Source of the DNA: Actinoplanes xinjiangensis
GTDB taxonomy: Bacteria; Actinomycetota; Actinomycetes; Mycobacteriales; Micromonosporaceae
Assembly (NCBI RefSeq): GCF_003148685.1
Contig: NZ_QGGR01000007.1
Span: 186,001 to 250,000 of the forward strand
DNA length: 64,000 bases
Reading direction: 5' to 3'
This document shows positions 40,053-48,591 of the stretch, in pieces. The position numbers and the translations under genes are program-made. A model generated the notes under the pieces. It had not been told where the DNA came from. It searched no databases and worked only from the letters and a program-made list of their open reading frames with translations. The stretch's first letter is position 1. Each line of letters begins with the position of its first letter.

Positions 40053-41222
40053 TCAGCGGGAGAGGGCCGGGGTGGTGGTGCGGCGGAGCGTCGTCGCGGC
40101 GACCGCGGCGACCGCGAGCAGGACCAGGACGGTGATCATGGCGGCGCGCAGGCCGTAGTGCTCGCCGAGGAAGCCCAGTGCCGGCGGGCCGACCAGGAAC
40201 GCCACGTAACCGGCCGTGGCGACGAGCGAGACCCGGGCGGTCGGATGGTCGCCCGAGTCGCCCGCGGCCGACAGTGCGACCGGGAAGCCGAGCGCCGAAC
40301 CGAGACCCCAGAGCAGCACCGCGGCGCCGGCCACGATCTGGTTGTCGACGAAGACGACCAGGGCCACGCCGATCGCGCCGATCACCGCGCTGGCGGCCAG
40401 GACGGTGGCGCGGCCGTACCGCTCCAGGAACCGGTTGCCGGTGAACCGGCCGATCGTCATGGCGGCGGCGAACACCACGTACACCGCCGAGCCCAGTGCC
40501 GGGTCGACACCGTGACCGTCCACCATGATCAACGGTAGCCAGTCGTTGGCCGCGCCCTCGGCCAGTGCCATGGCCAGCACGATCGTGCCGATCAGCAGCA
40601 GCACCGGATCGCGCCAGACCGGCTCGCCCCCGACCGCGGTCGCGGCCCTGCGCCCCACCCCGGCCGGGAGGCGGCTCGCACTGATCAGTGCCACCGGGAC
40701 GCTGATCAGGCCGATCAGGAGCAGATGCCAGACGACCGGGAACGTCACCGCCGTGAGGACCATGCCGATGGCCGCGCCCACGACCGTGCCGAGGCTGAAG
40801 AAGCCGTGCATGGTGGGCAGCACCGGGCGGTCCAGGAGGCGCTCGACGTCGGCACCCTCGATGTTCATGGCGACCTCGCCGCCGCCCATGCCGATGCCGA
40901 ACAGGAACAGCCCGGCCGCGACGAACAGGCTCTGGTGCAGGGCCGCGCCCGCGCCGATCACCGGGATGCTGACCGTGGTGGTGACGATCCCGACGGTCGC
41001 CACCGGGCGGGTGCCGAAGCGGGTGACCAGCGCGCCCGAGCCGAGAATGCCGATCATCGAGCCGACCGAGATGCCGAACAGGATCAGGCCCATCTCAGCG
41101 GTCGAGGCGCCGAGCAGATCGCGGATGTCCGGGGTGCGGGTCACCCAGGACGAGATGCCGAGCCCGGGCAGGAAGAACAGTGCGAACAGCGCGAGACGGC
41201 GGCGGGCGGTGCTGTGGTCCAT
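40053..41222 (-). CDS. MFS transporter, TetR-controlled
   Basis: 389 aa with about 12 membrane helices. Starts MDHSTARRRLALFALFFLPG; ISVGSMIGILGSGALVTRFG carries the MFS loop motif, and GGGEVAMNIEGADVERLLDR and LPTMHGFFSLGTVVGAAIGM match the fucose-permease-like/YbjJ group, whose substrates are sugars or unknown small molecules. AAGGGGAAG lies 3 nt upstream of ATG 41222. Divergent from a TetR gene with a 20-bp palindrome in between, so it is the probable regulated target. Confidence 0.88.
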   Translation of the reverse strand: MDHSTARRRLALFALFFLPGLGISSWVTRTPDIRDLLGASTAEMGLILFGISVGSMIGILGSGALVTRFGTRPVATVGIVTTTVSIPVIGAGAALHQSLFVAAGLFLFGIGMGGGEVAMNIEGADVERLLDRPVLPTMHGFFSLGTVVGAAIGMVLTAVTFPVVWHLLLIGLISVPVALISASRLPAGVGRRAATAVGGEPVWRDPVLLLIGTIVLAMALAEGAANDWLPLIMVDGHGVDPALGSAVYVVFAAAMTIGRFTGNRFLERYGRATVLAASAVIGAIGVALVVFVDNQIVAGAAVLLWGLGSALGFPVALSAAGDSGDHPTARVSLVATAGYVAFLVGPPALGFLGEHYGLRAAMITVLVLLAVAAVAATTLRRTTTPALSR

Positions 41223-41237
41223 GACTTCCCCTTCTGA

Positions 41238-41257
41238 GTGCGTACGAACGTACACAC
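41238..41257. promoter_or_regulatory. Probable TetR operator, GTGCGTACG-AA-CGTACACAC
   Basis: A 20-bp palindrome with a single mismatch lies 16 bp upstream of the MFS start and 50 bp upstream of the TetR start. Inferred operator for both genes. Confidence 0.6.
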
Positions 41258-41306
41258 TTCTCGGGGGTTTCTAGAATGGGCCCGACCGGTAGGCGAGGAG
41301 GATCAC

Positions 41307-41864
41307 GTGGGCGGAGCGCGCAGGGTCGCCAACGATCCGTTGCGCAAGCAGCGCATCCTCGACGCGACCCTGACCGTCATCGCCGAACACGGCGTGCACG
41401 GCACCACCCACCGGCGGATCGCCGGTGAGGCCGGGGTGCCGCTCGGCTCGCTCACCTACCACTTCGACGGTCTCGGTGACATCATCGAGCAGGCGTTCGC
41501 CCGGATGGCCCGGTCGATGTCGGAGCGCTACCACGCGGCGCTGACCGCGGCGCCCGATCAGCCGGCCGCCTGCGCCGCGGTCACCGACCTGATCTGCGGC
41601 GAGGAGTACGCGACACCCCGCACCCTGGCCCTGCTGCACGAGATGTACGCCTACGCCAACCACAACAGCACCGTCGCCGAGACGCTGCGGCAGTGGCTGC
41701 GCCGCAGTCGGGCCAGCCTGGCCCGGCACTTCTCCGAACGGGCGTGCCGGGCCATCGACGCGCTGATCGAGGGCTGGCCCATGCATCAGGCGTGGGAACG
41801 CGAGCCGCTGGACCGTGACCTGGTCCGCGAGACGGTCACGGCCGTCGCCCAGCGCCTGGGCTGA
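41307..41864 (+). CDS. TetR-family repressor of the MFS transporter (predicted)
   Basis: 185 aa. The HTH is at about residues 25-60 (GTTHRRIAGEAGVPLGSLTY, then HFDGLGDIIEQAF), a pattern of the RutR/YjdC-like subgroup. The C-terminal domain contains LALLHEMYAYANHNSTVAET. GTG 41307 has GAGGAG 6 nt upstream. Probably represses the divergent MFS gene through the palindrome at 41238 and is itself autoregulated. Its end is 6 bp from the convergent esterase gene. Confidence 0.88.
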   Translation: MGGARRVANDPLRKQRILDATLTVIAEHGVHGTTHRRIAGEAGVPLGSLTYHFDGLGDIIEQAFARMARSMSERYHAALTAAPDQPAACAAVTDLICGEEYATPRTLALLHEMYAYANHNSTVAETLRQWLRRSRASLARHFSERACRAIDALIEGWPMHQAWEREPLDRDLVRETVTAVAQRLG

Positions 41865-41870
41865 GGCCGC

Positions 41871-43529
41871 CTACCCCAGGGTCCTCAGGTGGGTGGTGAG
41901 CGCCGAGGCCAGCAACCGGTGGTCGCGGGCCGACGGGTGCCAGTCGCAGCCGAGCAGATCCAGGCCGAGGGCCGCGTTGTCGTAGTGCAGCGCGGTGATC
42001 CGGCGGTCGCCGTCGGCGGTGCGCTGGGCGACCACCTGCTGCACCGAGTCGGCCAGCGCGGTGGTGTTCCACAGCGACGGATACGTCAGCACGAAGGAGG
42101 TGCGGTGGCCGTACCGCTGCCGGAGTTTCTTGAGGAAGTCCAGGTAGGCGGCCCGGAAGTCGGCGGCGAGTGCCGCCTCGTCGGGCCACCGCTCACCGGC
42201 GTGCAGCGGCGTGGAGAAGTCGTTGATGCCCAGCCCGATCACCACGGTCTGTGGCCTCCAGGTCGGCGGGCGCTGCCAGACGGCCTCGTCGGCGGCCTGG
42301 AGGACACGGTCGTAGTAGGTGAGGTAGTCGACGCCGGGGTCGCTGCCGTCGTAATTGCGCACCAGACCCCTTCCGGACCAGGCGTTGAGCTGGTAGTCGG
42401 CGCCGAGCGTGCGGGCGGTCAGGGCGCCGAAGGCCTGGTCGGCGTTGGAGTTGCGGTCGATGCCGGTGGCGCTGCAGTCGCGGCCGGCCGACATGTTGCC
42501 GTAGCCGGCGGTCCAAGAGTCGCCGATGAACTCGATCTGCCGGCTGCGGGCGGCCGGTGCGCCGAGCAGGTCGCCGGCGAATCCGCCGAACTGGCCGGGC
42601 GTCCACGGGCTCTCGGTCCGCTTGGCCAGCCGCACGGTGTGGACGCCGGGCGCCAGGTCGCGGATCCAGTGGGTGGTCCGCCCCGGGGTGACCAGCGTGG
42701 CCGCGGCCCGGCCGTCGATCTGCACCTCGTAGTCGTTGACCGCGTCGTCGAGCACGATCCCGACGCTGGTCCCGCGGAATCGGCTCTCGAAGTAGACCCC
42801 AGGCCAGGTGTACCGCACGCCGGCGCCGCGGTCGTCGAGCCGGCCGACGGTGTGCACCCCGGCCAGGGCCCGGGCGTGCGGGGCGACGGCCCGGCCGGTG
42901 ACCGGCGAGATCTTCCCGGCGCACAGACCCCGCTCGCGCAGCGTGGCGGCGATCCGCGGGATGGCCGCCACCGTGTTCGGCGGCCAGTCGTGCATCAGGA
43001 TGACGTCGCCGTCGCGGAGCCGGCCGACAGCCGAGACGATCTCGTCGACCGACGCGTCGCCCCAGTCCTTCGCGTCGACGTCGGCGTTGATCTCGGTGAG
43101 GCCGAACCTCTTCTCGACCGCCCGCAACGCGTCGTCGGTGTCCAGGTAGGGCGGACGGAACAGCGCCGGCGTCACGCCGGTGACCCGGCGGATCGTGTCC
43201 TGGGTGCGCGAGATCTGGTCGGCCTGCCCGGCCTCCGGCAGCCGGGTCATGAACGGGTGGTCCCAGCTGTGGTTGCCGATCCACATGCCGGCCGCGACCT
43301 GGGCCTTGGCCAGCTCCGGGTGGGCCTCGACGTTCTGGCCGGTGTTGAACATGGTCGCCCGTAGCCGGGCGCGTTGCAGAGCGTCGAGCAGGGTGGCGGT
43401 GTTGCCGGGGGTGGGGCCGTCGTCGAAGGTGAGCCCGACGTATCCGGCGCAGGCCCGGCCGGCCGTGGCGGGTGCGGGGGCGACGGCGACCAGCGCGGTG
43501 GCGGCGACGAGGGCGGCGAGGTGCTTCAT
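41871..43529 (-). CDS. Secreted two-domain enzyme: CE4 polysaccharide deacetylase plus CE2-like SGNH esterase
   Basis: 552 aa with signal peptide MKHLAALVAATALVAVAPAP. Residues 35-225 form a NodB/CE4 domain: GLTFDDGPTPGN (catalytic Asp pair), IGNHSWDHPFM (metal His pair), LFRPPYLDTD and VILMHDWPP. A jelly-roll-like linker (about 235-340, VGRLDDRGAGVRYTWPGVYF) leads to an SGNH esterase as in CE2: EFIGDSWTAGYGN (Ser), GLGINDFS and CDWHPSARDH (Asp-His). Together they would remove acetyl groups from xylan or chitin-like material. GGAAGGGAAG precedes the ATG, and a CebR-like operator lies just upstream. Confidence 0.92.
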   Translation of the reverse strand: MKHLAALVAATALVAVAPAPATAGRACAGYVGLTFDDGPTPGNTATLLDALQRARLRATMFNTGQNVEAHPELAKAQVAAGMWIGNHSWDHPFMTRLPEAGQADQISRTQDTIRRVTGVTPALFRPPYLDTDDALRAVEKRFGLTEINADVDAKDWGDASVDEIVSAVGRLRDGDVILMHDWPPNTVAAIPRIAATLRERGLCAGKISPVTGRAVAPHARALAGVHTVGRLDDRGAGVRYTWPGVYFESRFRGTSVGIVLDDAVNDYEVQIDGRAAATLVTPGRTTHWIRDLAPGVHTVRLAKRTESPWTPGQFGGFAGDLLGAPAARSRQIEFIGDSWTAGYGNMSAGRDCSATGIDRNSNADQAFGALTARTLGADYQLNAWSGRGLVRNYDGSDPGVDYLTYYDRVLQAADEAVWQRPPTWRPQTVVIGLGINDFSTPLHAGERWPDEAALAADFRAAYLDFLKKLRQRYGHRTSFVLTYPSLWNTTALADSVQQVVAQRTADGDRRITALHYDNAALGLDLLGCDWHPSARDHRLLASALTTHLRTLG

Positions 43530-43541
43530 CGACTTCCCTTC

Positions 43542-43555
43542 CGGGAGCGCTCCCA
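43542..43555. promoter_or_regulatory. CebR-like operator CGGGAGCGCTCCCA
   Basis: Matches 13 of 14 bases of the TGGGAGCGCTCCCA box bound by the LacI-type cellobiose repressor CebR in streptomycetes (established for that family). It lies 13 bp upstream of the esterase start, where bound repressor would block it. Confidence 0.65.
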
Positions 43556-43596
43556 GATCGGTGGCAGGGAGGCTCATCCGTTGATGGGAGTCGATG

Positions 43597-44220
43597 CTAT
43601 CGCGAGGTGGCCGGAACGGGCTGCTGCACCGCGACCGCCAGCTTGCGCCGGCGCGCCGCCGTCCACCGCTTCTCCGCGAGCGCGCACACCGCGGCCAGGC
43701 TCATCCCGATCATCAGGCCGAACGCCGTCCCGAGAAGGGGCGAGTCGGAGAACGCCAAACCACCCAGGCGCCCCAGGCCGATCACATAGATTGCCCAGCC
43801 CAGGCTCGCGAGCGAGCTGTAGAGCGAGAACCGGCCCAGCGGCATCCGCACCGAACCCGCCATCATGCCGGTGGCCGTCCGCCCATACGGCAGGAACCGC
43901 CCCACCAGGATCGTCATCGCACCGTAGCGCCGCAGCGCCCGCTCCGCCCGCCGCCGGGCCGCCGCGAGCTTGCCGCTGCCCATCCGGCTGCCCGCCTTGC
44001 GGCCGAGCACACAGGACACCCGATCACCGACGACGCCACCGGCCACGACGACCGCCACGAGGGCCGGCAGATGCGGCGAGCCGGTCGCCGACAGGGCGCC
44101 CAGGCTGATCACCACCGTCTCGGACGGCACGATCGGGAAGAACCCGTCGACGGTCACGGCCACGAAAACGATCACATAGAGCCACGGCGAGCAGATCAGT
44201 GGCATCAGGTGATCCATCAT
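43597..44220 (-). CDS. DedA-family membrane protein
   Basis: 207 aa with about five hydrophobic segments. The DedA/SNARE-associated core is visible: FPIVPSETVVISLGALSATG, GDRVSCVLGRKAG and VGRFLPYGRTATGMMAGSVR (the conserved R...PxxR..T.. region), then MPLGRFSLYSSLASLGWAIY. DedA proteins act in membrane lipid recycling and proton-motive-force homeostasis, some as undecaprenyl-phosphate flippases. Start ATG 44220 chosen; a second ATG follows directly. The C-terminus ends in a basic tail. No functional link to the esterase gene next to it is evident. Confidence 0.85.
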   Translation of the reverse strand: MMDHLMPLICSPWLYVIVFVAVTVDGFFPIVPSETVVISLGALSATGSPHLPALVAVVVAGGVVGDRVSCVLGRKAGSRMGSGKLAAARRRAERALRRYGAMTILVGRFLPYGRTATGMMAGSVRMPLGRFSLYSSLASLGWAIYVIGLGRLGGLAFSDSPLLGTAFGLMIGMSLAAVCALAEKRWTAARRRKLAVAVQQPVPATSR

Positions 44221-44393
44221 GCGTACGTCGTCCTCCCCGTTGTGCCTGTCCTTGACCGTACGGGTCCCGGAGAAGCCACTGAATGGTGCCACCTCGCCGC
44301 CAGTCGGTGGGGTCAGCACTACCCCTGCCGATGGGATACGCCCCGCGGCGGCCCACGGTTCGATTGTTGATCAGGTTCGCTGATCTCGCCGGA

Positions 44394-44752
44394 ATGGCGA
44401 CCCGGACCGTCCTGAGGCTCCTTCGTGTGGCCGTCTCCCTGCTGATCGTGGCCGGGTTCCTGTGGAGCCTGTGTTTCGCGTGGATCCGCCTCTCCAGTGA
44501 GGAGGGTGGGATGCCGCCGAGGTGCCGGCGGGTGCGACCGTACTCGATGACGGCATGGATTGCGCGTCCGGCGGCTGCTGGTGGAGTCTCACCCTACGGC
44601 CGCCGCCCGGCCGGTCGCCGGAGGAGCTGCGGCGCGAGATCGGCCTGGGGGCCGAGGAGGAGCCGGCGCCGACCCTGACCGATCCGGGGTACGTGGTCCG
44701 GGGCGCCCACGTCCGGCGGGGCAACGTGGTCGTCTACGTCGGTTATGCCTGA
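44394..44752 (+). pseudogene. Frameshifted small membrane protein gene
   Basis: The frame starting at ATG 44394 gives MATRTVLRLLRVAVSLLIVA and a single membrane helix, then RLSSEEGG, after which the text turns into Arg/Pro-rich nonsense. From 44522 another frame continues sensibly: VPAGATVLDDGMDCASGGCW, then LRPPPGRSPEELRREIGLGA to VVVYVGYA and a stop at 44752. Adding one G in the run at 44505-44510 would join them as EEGGDAAEVPAGAT. So either a 1-bp deletion or a sequencing error broke one gene of about 119 codons. The family is not recognised. Its end overlaps the convergent GNAT gene. Confidence 0.65.
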
Positions 44753-45690
44753 TACCTGATCATCGGGGCATCGCGGGACAGCTCCCGGAAGCCGACGCCG
44801 TGATACAGGCCCCGGGCCCGCGGGTGGCCCGGAGCCCCGAGGCAGGCGACCGTCGCGTGGACGGCGCCGGCCTTCTTCGCCAACCGCATGCCGTGCAGCA
44901 GCATCGCCGTCGCCAGCCCCTGACGCCGGAAGCCGGGATGGGTGCCGACCGGCTCGAACTCCACCGTACGGTTCACCTCGTCCAGCCACATGATCGCCGA
45001 GGCGGCCATCGTCGTGTCCGGTGCCTCGACCAGGATGTGCAGGTCCCCGCGATATCCGGCGGTCTGGCGGACGCCCTGGTAGGCCTCGGCCGTGTACGTC
45101 GACGGTGCCCAGGCGTCCACATGGGCGCGGACCGCCGCCTCCGGACCGGCCTCGTCGGCGCCACGGAACCGGAAGCCCTCCGGTAGTGCCGGCTCCGCGA
45201 CGTCGGTGAGGTCCCGCTGGTTGAGCTGGGTCCACACGCCGGTGTCGCCCAGTGACGACGGATCGGTCTGGTAGCCGTGTGCCGCCCACCGCTTCAGGGC
45301 GAGCCCGTCGGCGGCCGACGGGACCACCGTGCGCGTGCAGTGGGCGGCGGTCTGGTCGTACCAGTCGATGACCTCGTCGAGCAGGTCGGCGTGGTCGGGG
45401 TGGACCTGATGGACGAGGTTCGCGGTGGTGACGTCCCTCCACTGGCCGTCGCTGCGGTGCACCCGGTGGGGGAGCTGCGCCCAGGCCCACGCCACCAGCC
45501 GGCCACCGGCGAACCAGAGGCGGCGCTGCCAGGTCGCGCCGTGTGCCGCGTGGCCCTTGCCCCAGTTCCAGGCCAGTTCGCCGTACGTCGCGTCGGCGTT
45601 GACCAGCTGCGGGTGGGTCGCCGTGACGCGCTGCGCCAGACCCTGCATGAGCTGTACGTCCGCGGCCGTCAGAAGCTCGAGGTTTGTCAT
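44743..45690 (-). CDS. GNAT-family N-acetyltransferase (double GNAT fold)
   Basis: 315 aa. The C-terminal half has the acetyl-CoA binding motif A as VGTHPGFRRQGLATAMLLHG (R-R-Q-G-L-A) followed by ARGLYHGVGFRELSRDAPMI. The N-terminal half (WFAGGRLVAWAWAQLP, HPDHADLLDEVIDWYD) looks like a second, degenerate GNAT unit, as in many actinobacterial acetyltransferases. Acceptor unknown. ATG 45690 lacks a ribosome site; GTG 45702 is also open. It is on the same strand as, and directly downstream of, the truncated TetR gene. Confidence 0.85.
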   Translation of the reverse strand: MTNLELLTAADVQLMQGLAQRVTATHPQLVNADATYGELAWNWGKGHAAHGATWQRRLWFAGGRLVAWAWAQLPHRVHRSDGQWRDVTTANLVHQVHPDHADLLDEVIDWYDQTAAHCTRTVVPSAADGLALKRWAAHGYQTDPSSLGDTGVWTQLNQRDLTDVAEPALPEGFRFRGADEAGPEAAVRAHVDAWAPSTYTAEAYQGVRQTAGYRGDLHILVEAPDTTMAASAIMWLDEVNRTVEFEPVGTHPGFRRQGLATAMLLHGMRLAKKAGAVHATVACLGAPGHPRARGLYHGVGFRELSRDAPMIRYQA

Positions 45691-45706
45691 GGTGTGCGCC
45701 ACTGTG

Positions 45707-46309
45707 TCAGAACCCGGCCCGGCCGTCGAGTTGATATCCGGGGCGCTCCGGGGTGCCGGCCGCCCGGCTCACCGGTTGTCTTTCGATCAGGTGGAGCTGG
45801 AGGCGGAGCGCGGCGTCGACGCGGGCCTGGTCGCCGGTGGCCAGCAGGTCCAGCAGGCAGCCCCGCAGGGCGGCGAGGGCGGCGGTCCGGCGGGCGGCAC
45901 CGTCCACCGTGTCCCGTTCCGGCCCGGGCTGGCAGGACGCGAGCAGGCCGAGCCAGTCCGTCACCGTCGACGCGGCGAAACCCGCCCAGGCGCCGTCCGG
46001 CTCGATCAGCGAGCGGGTGTACGCCTCCGCCCACAACCGCAGCAGCGGGCGGTGCCGGGGCTCGCGCAGCCACACCCAGATCTGCTCGGCCGCCGGCACC
46101 AGCCCCACCGGCTCCGGCCCGGCGGCGAGCCCGTCGAGAACCGCCAACTCGTCCGCACGTGCCCGCGCCAGAAGGGCTCTGACCAGGCCGTCCTTGTTGC
46201 CGAAAAGGAACATCAGCACCCGCGGGCTGGACCCGATCGCGGTGGCCAGCGGGCGCAGCGAGAGGTCGGCGAGGCCGTGCTCGAGCGCATACCGGTACGC
46301 CGCCTCCAG
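45707..46309 (-). pseudogene. TetR-family regulator, 5' end lost at a junction
   Basis: Reading leftward from 46309 gives LEAAYRYALEHGLADLSLRP, then LATAIGSSPRVLMFLFGNKD and a full ligand domain to the stop at 45707. This is a TetR protein lacking only its first ten or so residues; a TGA lies in frame just before LEAAY and no start codon is available before ATG 46219, which is inside the HTH. The missing end coincides with the truncated start of a GNAT gene on the other strand at about 46309. Translation from 46219 would give a protein without a working DNA-binding domain. Confidence 0.75.
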
Positions 46310-46539
46310 TCGTCACCCCCGCCGCCCGCGGCCTCGGCCTGGGCACCCGGCTGGTCGGGGAGTGCCTGCGCTTCGCCCGCGAAGCCGGGTACCGGACCGT
46401 CACCCTGTGGACCACCGACATCCTCACCGCCGCCCGGAGGATCTATCAGTCGTACGGGTTCGTCCTGGTCGACGAGGATCCGCACCGGAGTTTCGGCCAT
46501 CACCTGGTCGGCCAGACCTGGACCCTCGACCTGACCTGA
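46309..46539 (+). pseudogene. C-terminal fragment of a GNAT acetyltransferase
   Basis: The open frame from 46309 reads VVTPAARGLGLGTRLVGECL, then RFAREAGYRTVTLWTTDILT and SFGHHLVGQTWTLDLT before TGA at 46537. This is motif A and the end of a GNAT domain, of the kind found in MarR-GNAT fusion proteins. There is no start codon and no N-terminal part; upstream sequence belongs to the TetR fragment on the other strand. About 75 codons remain. Confidence 0.75.
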
Positions 46540-46566
46540 GGCGCCGGCCCGGCCCGCGCCCGTGGA

Positions 46567-47298
46567 TCAGCGGGACGGACGGCCGGAGGCGGTCGCCGCC
46601 ACCCGGGGCGGGTCGGCGGGGGCCGGGGTGGCACCACGCCAGCGCTGGCTCGCACGGTAGGCCAGCGCCCGGATCCCGTGCAGCAGGCCGGTGGGTTGCA
46701 GGTCCGGGGAGGCGTTGCGGACCGGGTCGAAGGCGAGGGCCGCATCGGTCTCCTCGGACAGCGGCTCGCCCAGACGGAGACGGCCGAGCGCCTGCACGAT
46801 GCCCGAGCGGACGACATAGAGAAGCAGGTCGGCGGGGCGACGGCCGACCTGCTCGATGTCGTCGCCGACCGGCGTGCCCTCGGGGTCCGGGCCGACGGCC
46901 AGATAGAGGCGACGGGCGGCCTGATAGGGGGCGATCGAACCGTAGGTGGCGTCGAACGTGCGCCGGGGCACCGGAAGGTGCCGGCCCCACCGGCCCGGGC
47001 CCACGGTGGACAGCAGCAGGTCGGTGGGACGATCCGGCCCGGGTATGCGGATGGCGATGCCGCGCACGTCGGGCCGGGCCCGGCGGGTGCCGGCGCCCTT
47101 CGAGATCCGGACGGTCACGTCATGGTGTGCCGGATGGTCGAGCAGCTCGGATCCGGTCGGGTCGAGACAGCCCCAGATCTGCAGCTCACCGGTCATCGAG
47201 CGGCCGACCGGATGCAGTGACCGCTGCCGGCGCGAGCGTGCCAGACGAAGGCCGGCGGCCACAGCGATCCCGGTTCCGGCGAGTAGAGCGACTCTCAT
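46567..47298 (-). CDS. Catalase-fold (heme-dependent catalase-like) protein
   Basis: 243 aa. An N-terminal hydrophobic segment (MRVALLAGTGIAVAAGLRLA) followed by basic residues suggests a membrane anchor or signal. The core VTVRISKGAGTRRARPDVRG, with IAIRI, the DLLLSTVGPG turn and a downstream VPRRTFDATYGSIAPY, resembles the beta-barrel start of catalases (VRFS...G...DVRGFAVKF...DLV). It is much shorter than a true catalase (about 480 aa) and no proximal Tyr motif is obvious. Related actinobacterial proteins are often labelled phosphodiesterase without proof. Function is uncertain. Confidence 0.6.
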   Translation of the reverse strand: MRVALLAGTGIAVAAGLRLARSRRQRSLHPVGRSMTGELQIWGCLDPTGSELLDHPAHHDVTVRISKGAGTRRARPDVRGIAIRIPGPDRPTDLLLSTVGPGRWGRHLPVPRRTFDATYGSIAPYQAARRLYLAVGPDPEGTPVGDDIEQVGRRPADLLLYVVRSGIVQALGRLRLGEPLSEETDAALAFDPVRNASPDLQPTGLLHGIRALAYRASQRWRGATPAPADPPRVAATASGRPSR

Positions 47299-47405
47299 GC
47301 CCGGGGTTCTTCCCCGTCCCGCGCGATTGATGCGCCCGGCCCGGAGGAAGCACCCCACCGCGCCGCCGGGCGCCGGCGCGGGACGGCGGCGACAGCGGGC
47401 CGCCG

Positions 47406-47443
47406 GTCACCGCGGCCGTCCCGGAAGCCGGCCGCGGTGACCG
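47406..47443. terminator. Perfect 13-bp stem-loop after the alcohol dehydrogenase gene
   Basis: GGTCACCGCGGCC (47406-47418) pairs exactly with GGCCGCGGTGACC (47431-47443) around a 12-nt loop, 6 bp beyond the dehydrogenase stop on the minus strand. It has no T-run. Confidence 0.6.
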
Positions 47444-47449
47444 TCGGCG

Positions 47450-48493
47450 TCAGCGGAGAGTGTCGATGTCGATGACGAAGCGGTAGCGGACGTCGGACTT
47501 GAGGACCCGCTCGTAGGCCTCGTTCACCTCATCGGCGGAGATCACCTCGACCTGGGCGGAGATGCCGTGCTCGGCGCAGAAGTCGAGCATCTCCTGAGTC
47601 TCGGCGATGCCGCCGATGCTGGAACCGGCGAACGAGCGCCGCGCCCCGAACAACGCGAACACCTGGACCGGCAGCGGCTCCGGCGGGGCGCCGACGGCCA
47701 CGAGCGTGCCGTCCAGGCGCAGCAGGCGCAGGTAGGCGCCCATGTCGATCGGCGCGCTGACCGTGTTGATGATCAGGTCGAACGTGTTGGCCAGCTTCTC
47801 GAAGGTCGCCGGGTCGCTTGTCGCGTAGTAGTGCGCGGCACCGAAGGCGAGCCCGTCGTCCTTCTTGCCGAGCGTCTGCGACAGCACCGTCACCTCGGCA
47901 CCCATCGCCGCGGCGATCTTCACGGCCATGTGACCGAGGCCGCCCATGCCGACGACGGCGACGTTGCGGCCCGGACCGGCCTTCCAGTGCGCCAGCGGGG
48001 AATACGTGGTGATGCCCGCGCACAGCAGGGGAGCGGCCGTCTCGTACGCAATGGCCTCCGGCACCCGCAGCACGAAGTCCTCGTCGACGACGATGTGGGT
48101 CGAGTAGCCGCCCTGGGTGACGCTGCCGTCACGGTCGGTCCCGGCGTAGGTGCCGACCATGCCCTTGAGGCAGTACTGTTCCTCGCCGGCCTTGCAATTG
48201 TCGCACTCGCGGCACGAGTTGACCATGCAGCCGACGCCGACCCGGTCACCGATGCTGTGCCGGGTGACCTCGGCGCCGACCTCGGTCACCTGGCCGACGA
48301 TCTCGTGCCCGACGGTCAGCGGGTAGGGGACCTTGCCCCAGTCGCCGCGCACGGTGTGGATGTCGGAGTGGCAGATGCCCGCGTAGCGGATCTCGATGAG
48401 GACATCGCGGGGCCCGACGGCACGCCGCTCGACGGTGGTCCGCACGAGTGGTTCGGTGGCCGAGGGAGCGGCGATGGCGTTGACGGTTGAGAT
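47450..48493 (-). CDS. NAD(P)-dependent zinc alcohol dehydrogenase (YahK/AdhC-like), apparent ATC start
   Basis: 347 aa if started at ATC 48493. Catalytic zinc ligands are in GICHSDIHTVRGDWG (Cys) and VGHEIVGQV (His-Glu); the structural zinc cluster is CRECDNCKAGEEQYC, and the nucleotide fold is VAVVGMGGLGHMAVKIAAAM. It reduces aldehydes or oxidises alcohols with NADP(H). No ATG, GTG or TTG exists upstream of GTG 48445, which would remove the conserved first strand (STVNAIAAPSATEPLVRTTV). ATC 48493 has GGAGG exactly 5 nt upstream and gives a full-length family N-terminus. Confidence 0.88.
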   Translation of the reverse strand: MSTVNAIAAPSATEPLVRTTVERRAVGPRDVLIEIRYAGICHSDIHTVRGDWGKVPYPLTVGHEIVGQVTEVGAEVTRHSIGDRVGVGCMVNSCRECDNCKAGEEQYCLKGMVGTYAGTDRDGSVTQGGYSTHIVVDEDFVLRVPEAIAYETAAPLLCAGITTYSPLAHWKAGPGRNVAVVGMGGLGHMAVKIAAAMGAEVTVLSQTLGKKDDGLAFGAAHYYATSDPATFEKLANTFDLIINTVSAPIDMGAYLRLLRLDGTLVAVGAPPEPLPVQVFALFGARRSFAGSSIGGIAETQEMLDFCAEHGISAQVEVISADEVNEAYERVLKSDVRYRFVIDIDTLR

Positions 48494-48591
48494 GACGGCC
48501 TCCGAGGACGAACGGTCGGTTTGTCAAAGGGCATCACATGCGCGGTCGCGCAGCGAGACCCCGCTGATAGGTGTACCCCCAGTAGTACCCC

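Noticed and set aside
20920..43555. The LacI protein at 20920 as the repressor for the CebR-like box at 43542
   Set aside because: They are 22 kb apart and nothing in the sequence links them; CebR normally lies beside cellobiose transport genes.
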